Of a stretch of DNA of 64,000 bases, positions 31,750 through 45,050 are shown one piece after another. The translations under genes were made by a program, and so were the position numbers. The stretch is from Artocarpus heterophyllus. Taxonomy: Eukaryota > Streptophyta > Magnoliopsida > Rosales > Moraceae. The notes below the pieces were generated by a model, which made no database searches, had not been told where the DNA came from, and was given only the letters and a program-made list of their open reading frames with translations. The first letter of the stretch is position 1. Every line of letters starts with the position of its first letter. The stretch spans positions 12,115,770-12,179,769 of the forward strand of contig CM046333.1 in NCBI GenBank assembly GCA_025403435.1. The letters are read 5' to 3'.

Positions 31750-32745
31750 AGACGGAGGAACGCAAGCTGGAAGAGTGCATGGAACAAATGAAGGCCGTGA
31801 AAGGGGAATATCAGCGTGAGTATGGCACAATGAGCCAAGAACTCACAGCAATGAAAGAGGAGGTAAAGAAGATCAATACCCTAGAGAAGGGGTTGGACAG
31901 GGTGCTTGCTAGTTTGGAGGAATTGAAGCAGCAGTTAAAGGGCGAATTCGGTTAGGGAAGAACGCCGATTCGGGTTGAAGTGTTGACTGCTCATTCAGCC
32001 ATGACTCGGGAATGGTGACAAGATCGAAAATATCAAGGCAGAGGAGGTCGACTTGGATGACTCACATGACTATGGCCACGAACGAGAGGCAGGAGATCTC
32101 TCGTAATGTCATACCCGCCGCGTTGAGATGCTGGTGTTCAACAGTCAAAATTCTGATGGGTGGATTTTTCGGGTGGAACGATACTTTGCACTAAATAGCC
32201 TAAGCGAACAAGAGAATTTAGAAGTGGTAGTAGTAAATCTTGATGGGGGGGCCCTAGCGTGGTTCCAGTAGGAAGACGGCTAGCGAATTGTCTGGAGTTG
32301 GACTGAGCTTAAATCCATGGTATTGGACCGATTCCGACCAACCCAGCAGGGGAATCAGTACGAAAAGTTTTTGGCCATATGACAAGACAGCACCGTGCAT
32401 GAATTTCGTCAGCAATTCGAGGTGTTGGCAGCTCTGTTGAAGGAGGTCTCAAAACAAATACTTGAGAGTCCATTCATCAATGGCTTACGACCTGAGATTA
32501 GGGCTTAGCTGTGAATGCTGAAACCATTGGGGTTGGGCTGGATTATGGAACTGGCCCAGGGGATAGAAGATAAACACCTTCAGCTGAAGTCCAATAGGAT
32601 ACCAGCCTTCTCCAATTCGGTGTTCAAGCCCAATACAACAACAACTATTATGTCTTAGAAGCCACCCATACGAGGAAACACTCGCTCATTATCTTTACTA
32701 GAAAAACCAAAAAGCTCCACGACAGCCCCATTCCGCTGCCTCACA
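31750..32745 (+). pseudogene. Chromovirus gag, 5' part
   Basis: Begins with a charged coiled coil (MEQMKAVKGEYQREYG, ELTAMKEEVKKINTLEK). After frame changes come the gag core blocks GWIFRVERYFALNSLSEQEN, VVVNLDGGALAWFQ, VLDRFRPTQQGNQYEKFLAI, FRQQFEVLAALLKEVS and ESPFINGLRPEIRA. Several stops are present. The sequence stops at RCLT, right where the nested element starts, and continues with the zinc knuckle at 44407. Gag forms the particle shell. Confidence 0.85.
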
Positions 32746-35700
32746 TGTAACGACCTGTCTTTTTAGGCAGTCACTTTACTTACTTAAACGTCATTACTTA
32801 AACAATTATCTTACTTAATTAGTAAGAAAAATATTGAAATAATTTTTTTTTCTAAACATATTCTTTAAACGTACTTAACACTGTTGCGACCTCTGTCGCC
32901 ATTCATGTCGAAACTTCGCTCAACACTTGACTTTAAAACCATTTCAAATCATTTCTTAAAACTTAATAAGAAACGTTTACTAAAACATCACTTAAAACTT
33001 AACTTTATAATTATATTAAATAGTTCATAAACTGTATCTTAAAATGTGGATACATTTCTTCAAACTTTGTTTTTTTTTTTTAAAAGAAAACTTTGAAAAC
33101 ACTATATTAAATAGTGAAAAATATTTCTTTTCAACAGCGAAAACATTACTGTAGTGGTATCTATACTCAAATCCTCGTAAAAAAAAGCTTTACAAATACT
33201 ATATTAAATAGTGAAAAATATTTCTTATCAACAGCGGAAACATTTCTATAGTGGTATCCATACTTAAATCCTCGTATCCACCCTCCGCAGCACCCAGCTC
33301 TTCTAACGGGCCCTACTGGTCGCTTATAAAACTACCTACAGCATGAAGAAACTTTTTATGAGCTTTCGCTCAATAAGTTCAAACAAAATCTCACAAAGCC
33401 TATAAACATGCTTTAAAAACTTTTCTCATGAAAGCCTTTCTCTTAAAACAAATATTATCAATATTTTCCAGACATTTATAAAAACGACTTTCATAAACAT
33501 TCTTCATAAAACTTTTCTAGAACGTTTCTCATAAATGTTTTTTTTTTATAAAACATTTAACATGTAACAATCCTTAGAATGCTTTTTGTAAAACATTATT
33601 TATAAACTTTTTCTTAAAACTTTTCTCATAAACGCTTTTCATATACATTTTTCATAAAATATTCCTAAAATGTTTCTCATAAACGTTTTCCTAAAGCAAT
33701 TTTTATACCGTTTTTAATAAAATATTTAACATAAAACAATCCTCAGATTGTTCTTCATAACGTCATTTATGTTTTCATAAACATTTAATATAAAGCATTC
33801 CTCAGAATGTTTTTCATAACATATAAATGTTTTATAACAAACAAATCAAGTACAATCACAATGCATATTTTTATTTATGCTCAATTATGAACTTCAATTA
33901 TGAGCATTTTATGAACATTCTTTTCTTACTTTAACTTTCTATCTTCGTTTTTTAACTTTTCTTATCTTACTTTAACTTTCTATCCTTGTTCCTTATCTTT
34001 CTTTATCTTACTTTAACTTTCCATCCTTGATCCTTATCTTTCCTTATCTTACTTTAGTGTTCGTGCCAACATCATTAATCATGAGATCACAAACGTGATG
34101 CTTTCCTTGCAGAAGACTTGAGACCATCGAACATCGAGGTCATGTACCTCACATCTAGGAGGTCAAACTTTAACTTTACTTTCATTACCTCACAACGAGG
34201 AGGCTGGTGCGACACTTTCTTTTTAACTTTATGTTACCTTCTTATTAACCTTAGTGAATGCAACCACATTATATGCAAATACACTTGCAAATCATAGCTT
34301 GTACTATAAAATCTATTGCATAACAAATGCAACTTATTGCATAACAAATGCAACATAAAATGCAAACACATTTTGCTAATCATAATTTGTACTCTGAAAC
34401 TTATTGCATAACAAACGCAACTTATTGCATAACGAATGCATCATATAACGCAATCACATTTTGCAAATCATAACTTTTATTTCGAAACATATTGCATACA
34501 AATGCAACATATATCGTAATCACATATTGCAAATAATAACTCTTATTCTAAAACATATTGCATACAAATGCAACATATATCGCAATCACATATTGCAAAT
34601 CATAACTTTATTCTGAATCATATTGCATACAAATGCAACATATTAGGCAATCACATGTTGCAAATCATAACTTTTATTCTAAATCATATTGCATACAAAT
34701 GAAACATTTAACGCAATCATATATTGCAAATCTAACTCTTATTCTGGAACATATTGCATACAAATGCAACATATAACGCAATCATATATTGCAAATCATA
34801 ACTTTTATTCTAAAACATATTGCATGCAAATGCAACATATATCACAATCACATATTGTAAATCATAACTTTTATTCAGAATTATATTGCATACAAATGCA
34901 ACATATAACGCAATCACATATTGCAAATCATAACTTTTATTCTAAATCATATTGCATACAAATGCAACATATGACATAACAAATACTTCATAAAACTTAT
35001 AACTTAAATTATAAAACATTATGTATTGTCAAAATGCAGGACTAATACTAATCCTATTTCGTATCTAGGTTGCACATCCGCATCTAGATCATAATCTGGT
35101 ACATAAAAGCTGGCCAGTAAGTTTATGTTTTTATTATTTAGTCTATAGGTCTTTTATCATCTAGTCATTCTAGACTAGTGATAATGATAAGTTAAAACAT
35201 GTTTACGTTTTTGTCTGAAAAATTCTAAGGGTCATAACAGAGCTTAACTTTTCATACCTCTCTTGAACATGTCTAGCCTTTCCTTGGGGTGCAGAAAAAG
35301 AAAAAATTAGCTCTTGTCTTTTTTCTTTTGTATTCGTAGAGTCTCTCTCTCTTGGCTCTGCTCTTGTGACCTTTCTGTTGGTTACGAGAAATTTTCTAAA
35401 TTCTACTTGATTATCTAAATCATTCTCACGATTTCTAATCGAACCTAGGGTGTCTTATAGTAATTTTTCTAGTTTCCTATAGGCAAATTGGAGGTTATAT
35501 CCTTAATGGGTTTCTTATGGACCTTATTGTGCATGTTCATTATGCACTACATGATACTGTACTTATATACTATATCTTGTTATACTCTAGATAACAAGTA
35601 TCAATCATAACATTCATATCCATATCATTCGCTCGTATAAGTATCATACTTACATATCATATTCATAAACATATCATACATATACATGTCATTTATATCA

Positions 35701-38176
35701 TACTTTCACATATCATGCTTTTACAGATTACTCATACTTATGTCATTCATATCATACATACACTTGTCATTCATACTTTCATATCATAGAGTTGCTATTC
35801 ATTTTTCTTTTTTGGATAGCAACTATGTCATATTATATTCATATAATACTTGAAGTCATGTCACATTTATAATACACACACCAATCATAGTTCAAAACAT
35901 TCATGCATATCAATATGCAAATAGACTTTAAACATAATGGTTGCAAATTCATTGCAAATCTTATTTTGTACTTTAGAACTTTTTTGCATAATAAATGCAA
36001 ATATACTTTAAAAATAACTCGCATAGCCATTGCAAACTCGTTTACAAATGCATATGTAAGCATTTAAAAACCATTTACTTCATACTGTAGGTGAAGTCTG
36101 AACTTACCTAGACTTTACTCTAACATTCTCCTTTTCGTTCCTTTTCCTTCCATTAGTCGGCTTCTGTGTCCTGATCATACGACAGCTGACTCATTAATTA
36201 ACTTTTATTACCAATCTGCTCGATTGATAACATAACTTAAACATTAAACATTCATTCCTTCTTAAATTCCCTGTCCCATGTGACGATTTTGTTACTTAAC
36301 GTATTACGAAACATTTTTCGTATAAGAACGTTATGCTAATTTGGAGTGTTCAACTCCGTTTTAGCCTTTTACCTTAAAAATGACGATTTTACTCCTAACG
36401 GGTTTTTCGTCCACTTTGTAACTCTATAATACCCTTTGCTTAACTTTAACATTTCATTTCCTACATATTACAAAAAAATTACCACTAAGAAACATTTTCC
36501 GACATCGGACGTTTCGGGTCTGTTTTAGCCATTTTTTATAAAATGACCATTTTGCCCCTCACGTTTTTATTTCCTTCTTTTCTTGACTAAACTTTAATTT
36601 CTTAAAAACTTAGCATCTATGATACTTACTGCCTACATCAGTGTAGGAAACCAACGTTCCCTAGTGAAAACTCAGTTTTCACATAATTTACGGTTTTGGC
36701 CCGAAGCATAAAAATATTTACATTTTTACCTCGGAACCAAAAACAATCTTTTTACACCATTAGTCCACATTTTTCATGAGGAACATTTTTTCTCAAAGTA
36801 CCATATTCAAAATCCTATGGGAAAATGACATTTTTTCCCTTTTAAATATTTTTCTAATTTTAACAAATTCTTGTAAAATTCATAACTCTTAAACCAAGCA
36901 GAATTTTAAGAAACTGTCTACACTGTCCTAACAATTTAGTCAAGATCTACAACTTTGGTGTTGTAACTTTTCTGAAATTCTCATTGTACAGGGGTTTTTT
37001 GGGCAATTTTCATTTCTATCGAGAAAGAACATTTTCTTTCAATTTAGTCCCTAGGGCGTTTTTATAGAAATCCACTTTAAAATTGCAAATCCACCCCTGT
37101 AGAAACCATTTCATGCCTTATTCAAATCATTCTCATGCTCAAACATCATTTTTACTAATACTAACATCAAATTTACAAAACTAACTCTTTTTACAAAAAT
37201 TGTCATTTTCCACTATAAACCAAAATTGCACGACTTAAACATGTCATACATCACATATACATGAAATTTCATCAAATACATGCTCAAGAACCCACATGGG
37301 TTTAAAAGAATAAAAATCAAAATAAAATTCATAAATTTTCAAAACTTTGAAATTCAAAACTTAGCCAAATAACACTCTTTTGTTTTCTAGCCTTCCAAGG
37401 CTCCTTGAAACTCCTTTCAAGACAACATTTTCATGCAAAAACACTATGAATTAGTTTTCTTTCTTTTTCCTAAGAAAAACCCTAAAAATCCTTGAAAAAG
37501 TTTAGACTTTTACCTTAAAACTTGTAAAAATTCCTTGGGCTTCACTTCTTGAACTTAATTGGGGTTATTTTTGAAAGGATTTGGTTGAGAAAATTCTTGG
37601 GATGGTTCTCCCATGGTGGCCGAATATGGAAGGAAGAAAGGAAAAGAAATTTTTTTTGTGATAAGTTGCATTTAATGCTTCTTATCGACTTTGATGACTC
37701 ATGGTCATCCATAAGGATTCCCTAGGTGGCAACATGCTATTGGGCCACATTTCCAAGCTTGGTCGCCCAATCAAATTCAGTTGGGTGTCCACTATAAGGG
37801 GCCCAACAATTTACACGGTGTAATTTTTCATTACACAGTATTTTTCTTGTACTACCATGGACAAATCAGTGTACTTTCTATCTTTAGACTGTATAAAAAT
37901 ATTTGACTTACTTTGCATTCACTTTTGAAGGCCAAATATGACATTTTTTGTATCTGAGTTTTTATTTTGCAGTATTCTTTCTACACTGCTTTAACTTTAA
38001 TAGTCCAATTTCTATACTACACGACATTAAACAGTCCAATTCTTATACTGTATTATTCTAATACTGTATAATTTTTCATATTATTATACAATATTTTTTT
38101 TAAACTGTACTTTTCGTCTTAATATAATCCTTAACTTAATGTATTTTTAATGTATTGAAAATATCAAGGTGTTACA
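32746..38176 (-). repeat. 3' LTR (left copy) of the large-LTR element, 5.4 kb
   Basis: About 90-95% identical by eye to 39264-44406 along its length. It contains many internal short repeats: a CATAAACNTTTT type at 33340-33840, a CTTACTTTAACTTTCTATCC type with period near 36-48 bp at 33920-34060, the 66-bp VNTR at 34260-34980, and a CATATCATAC type at 35600-35800. Conserved phrases near 36480-37080 resemble Tekay LTR leaders. No coding frame. Confidence 0.93.
34254..34985. repeat. 66-bp VNTR in left LTR, about 10-11 units
   Basis: ATTGCATACAAATGCAACAT recurs at 34491, 34557, 34622, 34688, 34753, 34819 and on, every 65-66 bp, with more diverged units before 34491. A 96-codon ORF across it is a by-product of a 22-codon period. 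Confidence 0.92.
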
Positions 38177-39263
38177 ATCTACCATCTTTAACAATTTTTG
38201 TCCTCGAAAATTAGAACCTTCATGGGTAGTTCATCTTCCTTATCCTCTTTTCTGTTCTTAACATGCTTCCTTGGTCACTACTTTCTTACTAAAACTAAGC
38301 CTCCATCTTGGAGCTTCTACAATTTTCATCATGTTCTTGACATATTTCTTTGTATTGTACACCATACTTCTGCTGCGCAACTTTGATCTTTTAACATTTG
38401 AGTGCAGTTTCCATTCGTTTGAAGGTCTAGCATTCTACCAATGAATGTTCTTGAAAATAGGGTTTATTTTCATTCTAATCGCATCATTTCTATCAAAAGA
38501 TTAAGGTCATCCAACTATAAATCCATAATTTTCAGTTCTATATCCATTCTAGAATGACATTTTGCCGTAATTTCCCTCATAATGTATAGATCTCCAACTT
38601 CCATCCTCCCATCTGTGAGGTTTTCGCTGACATACCTGACATCATTGTCTTAATTATGGTTCCCGTCCAGGCAGTTACGAGCTCATTCGCATGTCTCAAC
38701 TCAGCTACAGAATGCTTAAGCTCGAAAGAATTGCATAGTTAGTCATCTAACACTTGGTTGCTCTTAAGCAGTCTCGTTCCATAGAGCACCAAAAATCACT
38801 TTCGGACCTCTTATTCTGTTATCTTGATCTGTTTTTCTCATTATACGTGTAGCCAATATCTAATTGATTTCTAACAGAGCAAGATTTGCCCATACAGAGA
38901 CACCATTGTGCCCATAAACATCATAACGTGTCACGAGCTCATCTTTTTGATTTTGAGCCATCGGCCATCTGTTGACCATCATTGACCATGTTTTGTCATC
39001 GTTGACTTGACAACACTAACAAACGAAAACTACCATCAACTTGCGAGGACATTCTAGCATATAACATTACATTCATCCTTTGACCTTTACCTTCTCGTTG
39101 CTCATCTGGGTGTGCCGATATCAAAAGCTATGCCCAACATTTACACGTATTCGTTAAATTCTAACTTTTCTTCCTACTCAACTTAACTTACTTACTTGAG
39201 CTATGGTGTAGCGAACTTATGACAAGGCGAGATGGGATGGCAAGATACCGCTCTGATACTACC
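38177..39263 (-). other. Internal region of the large-LTR element, non-coding
   Basis: 1,087 bp with no recognisable gag, pol or chromodomain blocks on either strand. It starts beside the left LTR with the conserved end phrase on the minus strand and finishes with the primer-binding site at 39239-39263. A 62-codon plus-strand ORF at 38198 is not a gene. Pieces near 38640-38820 may be remnants of an older coding region, but I cannot name them. Confidence 0.7.
39239..39263 (-). promoter_or_regulatory. Primer-binding site of the large-LTR element
   Basis: On the minus strand GGTAGTATCAGAGCGGTAT: one substitution away from the initiator-Met tRNA complement TGGTATCAGAGC, adjacent to the right LTR end. 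Confidence 0.85.
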
Positions 39264-42200
39264 TGTGACGACTCGCCTTTTCGGGCAGTCACTTTACTTA
39301 CTTAAATGTCATTACTTAAACAATAATCTTACTTACTTAGTAAGAAAAATACTGAAATAATTTTTTTTTCTAAACATATTCTTTAAACGTACTTAAACAC
39401 TGTTGCGACCTCTGTCGTCATTCATGTCGAGACCTCGTCAATACTTGACTTTAAAACTATTTCAAATCATTTCTTAAAACTTAATAAGAAACATTTACTA
39501 AAACATCACTTAAAGCTTAACTTTATAATTATATTAAATAGTTCATAAACTGTATCTTAAAACGTGGATACATTTCTTCAAACTTAACTTTGTTTTTTTT
39601 TAAAAAAAAACTTTGAAAACACTATATTAAATAGTGAAAAATATTTCTTTTAAACAGCAGAAACATTACTGTAGTGGTATCTATACCCAAATCCTCGCAT
39701 CCGTCCTCCGCAGCACCCAGCTCTTCTAACGAGTCCTACTGGTCGCTCATAAAACTACCTATAGCATAAAGAAACTTTTTATGAGCTTTCACTCACTAAG
39801 TTCAAACAAAAGCTCACAAAACATTTAAACATGCTTTAAAAACTTTTCTTATGAAAGCCTTTCTCTTAAAACAAATATCATCAATATTTTCCATAGACAT
39901 TAATAAAAACGACTTTCATAAACATTCTTCATAAAACTTTTCTAGAACGTTTCTCATAAATGTTTTTTTTTATAAAACATTTAACATGTAACAATACTTA
40001 GAATGCTTTTTGTAAAACGTCATTTATAAACTTTTTCTTAAAACTTTTATCATAAACGCTTTTCATAAACATTTTTCATAAAATATTCCTAAAACGTTTC
40101 TCATAAACGTTTTCCTAAATAAATTTTTATAACGTTTTTAATAAAATATTTAACATAAAACAATCCTTAGATTGTTCTTCATAACGTCATTTATGTTTTC
40201 ATAAACATTTAATATAAAGCATTCCTCAGAATGTTTTTCATAGCATATAAAATGTTTCATAACAAACAAATCAAGTACAATCACAATGCATGTTTTCATT
40301 TATGCTCAATTATGAACTTCAATTATGAACATTCTTTTCTTACTTTAACTTTCTACCTTCGTTTCTTAACTTTCCTTATCTTACTTTAACTTTCTATCAT
40401 TGTTCCTTATCTTACGTTAACTTTCCATCCTTGATCCTTATCTTTCTTTATCTTACTTTAGTGTTTGTACCAACATCATTAATCATGAGATCATAAACGT
40501 GATGCTTCCCTTGCGGAAGACTTGAGACCATCGACCATCGAGGTCATGTACCTCACATCTAGGACGTCAAACTTAAACTTTACTTTTATTACCTCACAAC
40601 GAGAAGGTTGGTACGACACTTTCTTTTTAACTTTACGTTACCTTCTTATTAACCTTAGTGAGCACATAAAATGTAACCACATTATATGCAAATACACTTG
40701 CAAATCATAGCTTGTACTATAAAATCTATTGCATAACAAATGCAACTTATTGCATAACAAATGCAACATAAAATGCAAACACATTTTGCTAATCATAATT
40801 TATACTCTGAAACTTATTGCATAACAAACGCAACTTATTGTATAACAAATGCATCATATAACGCAATCACATTTTGCAAATCATAACTTTTATTCTAAAA
40901 CATATTGCATACAAATGCAACATATATCGTAATCACATATTGCAAATCATAACTCTTATTCTGAAACACATTGCATACAAATGCAACATATATCGCAATC
41001 ACATATTGCAAATCATAACTCTTATTCTAAAACATATTGCATACAAATGCAACATATATCGCAATTACATATTATAAATCATAACTTTTATTCTGAATCA
41101 GATTGCATACAAATGCAACATATAACTTAATCACATATTGCAAATCATAACTTTTATTCTAAATCATATTGTATACAAATGCAACATATTACATAACAAA
41201 TACTTCATAAAACCTATAACTTAAATTATAAAAAATTATGCATTGTCGAAATGCAGGAGTTATACTAATCCTATTTTGTATCTAGGTTGCACATCCACAT
41301 CTAGATCATAATCTGGTACATAAAAGCTGGCCAGTAAGTTTATCTTTTTATTATTCAATCTATAGGTCTTTTATCATCTAGTCGTTCTAGACTAGTGATA
41401 ATGATTATCTAAAACATGTTTACGTCTTTGTCTGAAAACTTTTAAGGGTCATAACAAAGCTTAACTTTTCATACCTCTCTTGAAAATGTCTAGCCTTTCC
41501 TTGGGGTGCGAAAAAAAGAAAAATTAGCTCTTGTCTTTTTTCTTTTGTATTTGTAGAGTCTCTCTCTCTCGGCTCTGCTCTTGTGACCTTTCTGTTGGTC
41601 ACGAGAAATTTTCTAAATTCTACTTGATTATCTAAATCGTTCTCACGATTTCTAATCGAACCTAGGGTGTCTTATAGTAATTTTTCTAGTTTCCTATAGG
41701 CAATTGGAGGTTATATCCTTAATGGGTTTCTTATGAACCTTATTGTGCATGTTCATTATGCACTACATGATATTGCACTTATATACTATATCTAGTTATA
41801 CTCTAAATAACAAGCATCAATCATAACATTCATATCCATATCATTCGCTCGTATAGGTATCATACTTACATATCATATTCATAAACATATCATACATATA
41901 CATGTCATTTATATCATACTTTCACATATCATGCTTTCGCATATTACTCATACTTATGTCATTCATATCATACATACACTTGTCGTTCACACTTTCATAT
42001 CATAGAGTTGCTATTCATTTTTTTTTTTTGGATAGCAACTATGTCATATTATATTCATATAATACTTGAAGTCATGTCACATTTACAATACACACACTAA
42101 TCATAGTTCATAACATTCATGCATATCAATATGCAAATAGACTTCAAACATAATGGTTGCTAATTTATTGCAAATCTTATTTTGTACTTTAGAACTTTTT

Positions 42201-44406
42201 TGCATATTAAATGCAAATATACTTTAAAAACAACTCGCATAACCATCGCAAACTCATTTACAAATACATATGTAAGCATTTAAAAACTATTTACTTTATG
42301 CTGTAGGTGAAGTCTGAACTTACCTAGACTTTACTCTAACGTTCTCCTTTCCGTTCCTATCTCGTTCCTTTTCCTTCCATTGGTCGGCTTTCTGTTTCAT
42401 GATCATACGATGGCCGACTCATTAATTAACTTTTATTACCAATCTGCTCTATTGATAACATAACTTAAACATTAAACATTCATTCCTTCTTAAATTCCCT
42501 GTCCCATGTGACGATTTCATTACTTAACGTATTACGGAACATTTTTCGTCTAAGAACGTTATGCTAATTCAGAGTGTTCAACTCTGTTTTAGCCGTTTAC
42601 CTTAAAAATGACAATTTTACCCCTAACGGGTTTTTCGTCCACTTTGTAACTCTATAATACCCAATTCTTAAATTTAACATTTCATTTCCTACATATTACG
42701 AAAAAATTGCCATTAAGAAACATTTCCCGACATCGGGAGTTCCGGGTCCTTTTTGGCCATTTTTCATAAAATGACCATTTTGCCCCTCATGTTTTTCTTT
42801 CTTTCTTTTCTTGACTAAACTTTAATTTCTTTAAAATTTAGAATCTATGACACTTACTGCCTACAGTAGTGTAAGAAACCAACGTTTCCTAGTGAAAACC
42901 TAGTTTTCACACAATTTACAGTTTTGGTCCGAAGCATAAAAATATTTACATTTTTACCCTGGAACCAAAAATAATCTTTTGACACGATTAGTCCCTATTT
43001 TTCATGAGGAACATTTTTGCTCAAAGTACCATATTCAAAATCTTATAGGAAAATGACATTTTTGCAAGTTTAAAAATTTTTCCAATTCTAACAAATTCTT
43101 TTAAAATTCATAACTCTTAAACCAAGCAAATTTTAAGAAACTGTTTGCGTTGTCCTAACAGTTTTGTCAAGATCTACAACTTTTGTATTGTAACTTTTCT
43201 GAAATTATCAATGTACATTGGTTATTTGGGCAATTTTTATTTCTGCCGAGAAAGAACTTTTTCTTTCAATTTCGTCCCTAGGGTGTTTTTATAAAAATTC
43301 ACTTTAAAATTGCAAATCCACCACTGCAGAAACCATTCCATGCCTTATTCAAATCATTCTCATGCTCAAACATCATTTTTACTAATACTAACATCAAATT
43401 TACAAAACTAACACTTTTGGCAAAAATTTTCATTTTGCACTATAAACCAAAATTGCACAACTTAAACATGCCATACATCACATATACATGAAATTTCATC
43501 AAATACATGCTCAAGAACCCACATGGGTTTAAAAGAATAAAATCAAAGCAAAATACATAAATTTTCAAAACTTTGAAATTCAAGACTTACCCAAATAACA
43601 CTCTTTTGTTTTCTAGCCTTCCAAGGCTCCTTGAAACTCCTCTCAAGACACCATTTTCATGCAAAAACACCATGAATTAGTTTCCTTTCTTTTTCCCAAG
43701 AAAAACCCTAAAAATCCTTGAAAAAGTTTAGGTTTTTACCTTGAAACTTGTAAAAATTCCTTGGGCTTCACTTCTTGAACTTAATGGGGGTTATTTTTGA
43801 AAGGATTTGGGTTGAGAAAATTCTTGGGATGGTTCTCCCATGGTGGCCGAATATGGAAGGAAGAAAGGAAAAGAATTTTTTTTTTTGTGATATGTTGCAT
43901 TTAATGCTTCTTATCAACTTTGATGACTCATGGTCATCCATAAGAATAACCTAGGTGGCAACATGCTATTGGGCCAGATTTCCAAGCTTGGTGGCCCAAT
44001 CAAATTCGGTTGGGTGTCCACTTTTTGGGGCCCAACAATTTACACAGTGTAATTTTTTATCACGCAGTATTTTTCTTGTACTGCCGCGGCCAAATCAATG
44101 TACTTTCTATCTTTCGACTGTATAAAAATATTTGACTTACTTTTCGTTCACTTTTGAAGGCCAAATATGACATTTTTTATATCTACATTTTCACTTTGCA
44201 GTATTCTTTCTACACTGCTTTAACTTAAACAGTCTAATTTCTGTACTCCACGACCTTAAATAATCCAATTCTTACACTACATTATTCTAATACTGTATAA
44301 TTTTTTATATTATTATACAGTATTTTTCCTTAAACTGTACTTTTCATCTTAATATAATCCTTAACTTAATGCATTTTTAATGTATTGAAAATACCAGGGT
44401 GTTACA
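39264..44406 (-). repeat. 5' LTR (right copy) of the large-LTR element, 5.1 kb
   Basis: 288 bp shorter than the left copy. Roughly 200 bp of that is three fewer VNTR units; the rest is small indels, such as loss of a 70-bp second copy of a segment present at 33110-33250 in the left LTR. Confidence 0.92.
40673..41184. repeat. 66-bp VNTR in right LTR, about 7-8 units
   Basis: Same unit as 34254-34985. The region is about 200 bp shorter than in the left LTR, equal to three units. Confidence 0.9.
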
Positions 44407-45050
44407 TCAGAAACGTGGAGATCCAACTGAAAAGGGAAAAGGGCTTGTGCTACCACTGTGATGGGAAATATTCTTTTGGCCACCGCTGTCCTAATAGGGA
44501 ATTGCAGATTTTGGTCATCAAGGAAGAAGAAGCGCAGGAAGCTGAAGTTGAGGAGGAAGATACAGCACAACAAGCCAAAGAGGTGGTGGAAGTCTCTCTT
44601 AACTCAGTGGTGGGACTCACCATGCCGCAAACGATGAAGCTTAAGGGGACTATAAAGCAGCATGAGGCAATTGTACTTATCGATAGTGGAGCCACTCATA
44701 ACTTTATTTCCACCGAATTGGTCAAGAACTTAGATTTGCCCATAGACGAGATTGGGGATTATGGAGTGATAATGGGTACCGGTATTTTCGTCAAAGGGGA
44801 GGGTATTTGCCGTGGAGTTGGTCTTTCACTACAAAATGTGGAAGTGGTTGAGGATTTCTTACCATTGGATTTGGGAAGCTCAAATGTCATACTCGGGATG
44901 CAATGGCTGGGAACCTTGGGGTCGATGCAGGTTAATTGGGGAACATTGACTAGGAAATTTCGAGTGGGGGAGTCGTCTGTTTGCTTACAAGGAGACCTCG
45001 GTCTTTGCCGAACTCCGGTCTCACTGAAGTCCATAATAAGGGCAGTTTGA
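44407..45050 (+). pseudogene. Chromovirus gag zinc knuckle and protease
   Basis: Follows directly after the nested element. KGLCYHCDGKYSFGHRCPNR is the CCHC zinc knuckle (C-x2-C-x4-H-x4-C). After an acidic linker (EEEAQEAEVEEEDTAQQAKE) comes the aspartic protease: IVLIDSGATHNFISTELVKN with the catalytic DSGATHNF, then YGVIMGTG, VVEDFLPLDLGSSNVILGMQ and WLGTLGSMQVNWGTLT. This 221-codon stretch is open to its end, the longest intact frame of the element. The frame stops just before the RT. Confidence 0.93.

Larger units (their letters stand above)
32746..44406 (-). mobile_element. Large-LTR retrotransposon (LARD-like, Tekay/Del affinity)
   Basis: Two direct repeats above 5 kb, 32746-38176 (5,431 bp) and 39264-44406 (5,143 bp), begin TGTAACGACC or TGTGACGACT and end GGTGTTACA. 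Only 1,087 bp lie between them. Orientation is minus: on that strand TAGTATCAGAGCGGTATC (39239-39263) is the primer-binding site next to the right LTR. AATTTTCGAGGACAAAAATT (about 38190-38212), then a weak purine stretch, precede the left LTR, as in Tekay/Del chromoviruses. No gag or pol frame exists in the internal part. Flanks TCACA and TCAGA are a 4/5 duplication. This is the build of a large retrotransposon derivative that depends on a partner for its proteins. Confidence 0.9.

Noticed and set aside
34689..34979. ORF with a 22-residue repeating peptide, looking like a repeat protein
   Set aside because: It is the 66-bp LTR VNTR read in frame; 66 is a multiple of 3. The same unit in the right LTR is open only in part.
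34254..41184. CRISPR-like regular spacing of repeats
   Set aside because: Units are contiguous VNTR copies without unique spacers, inside plant LTRs.
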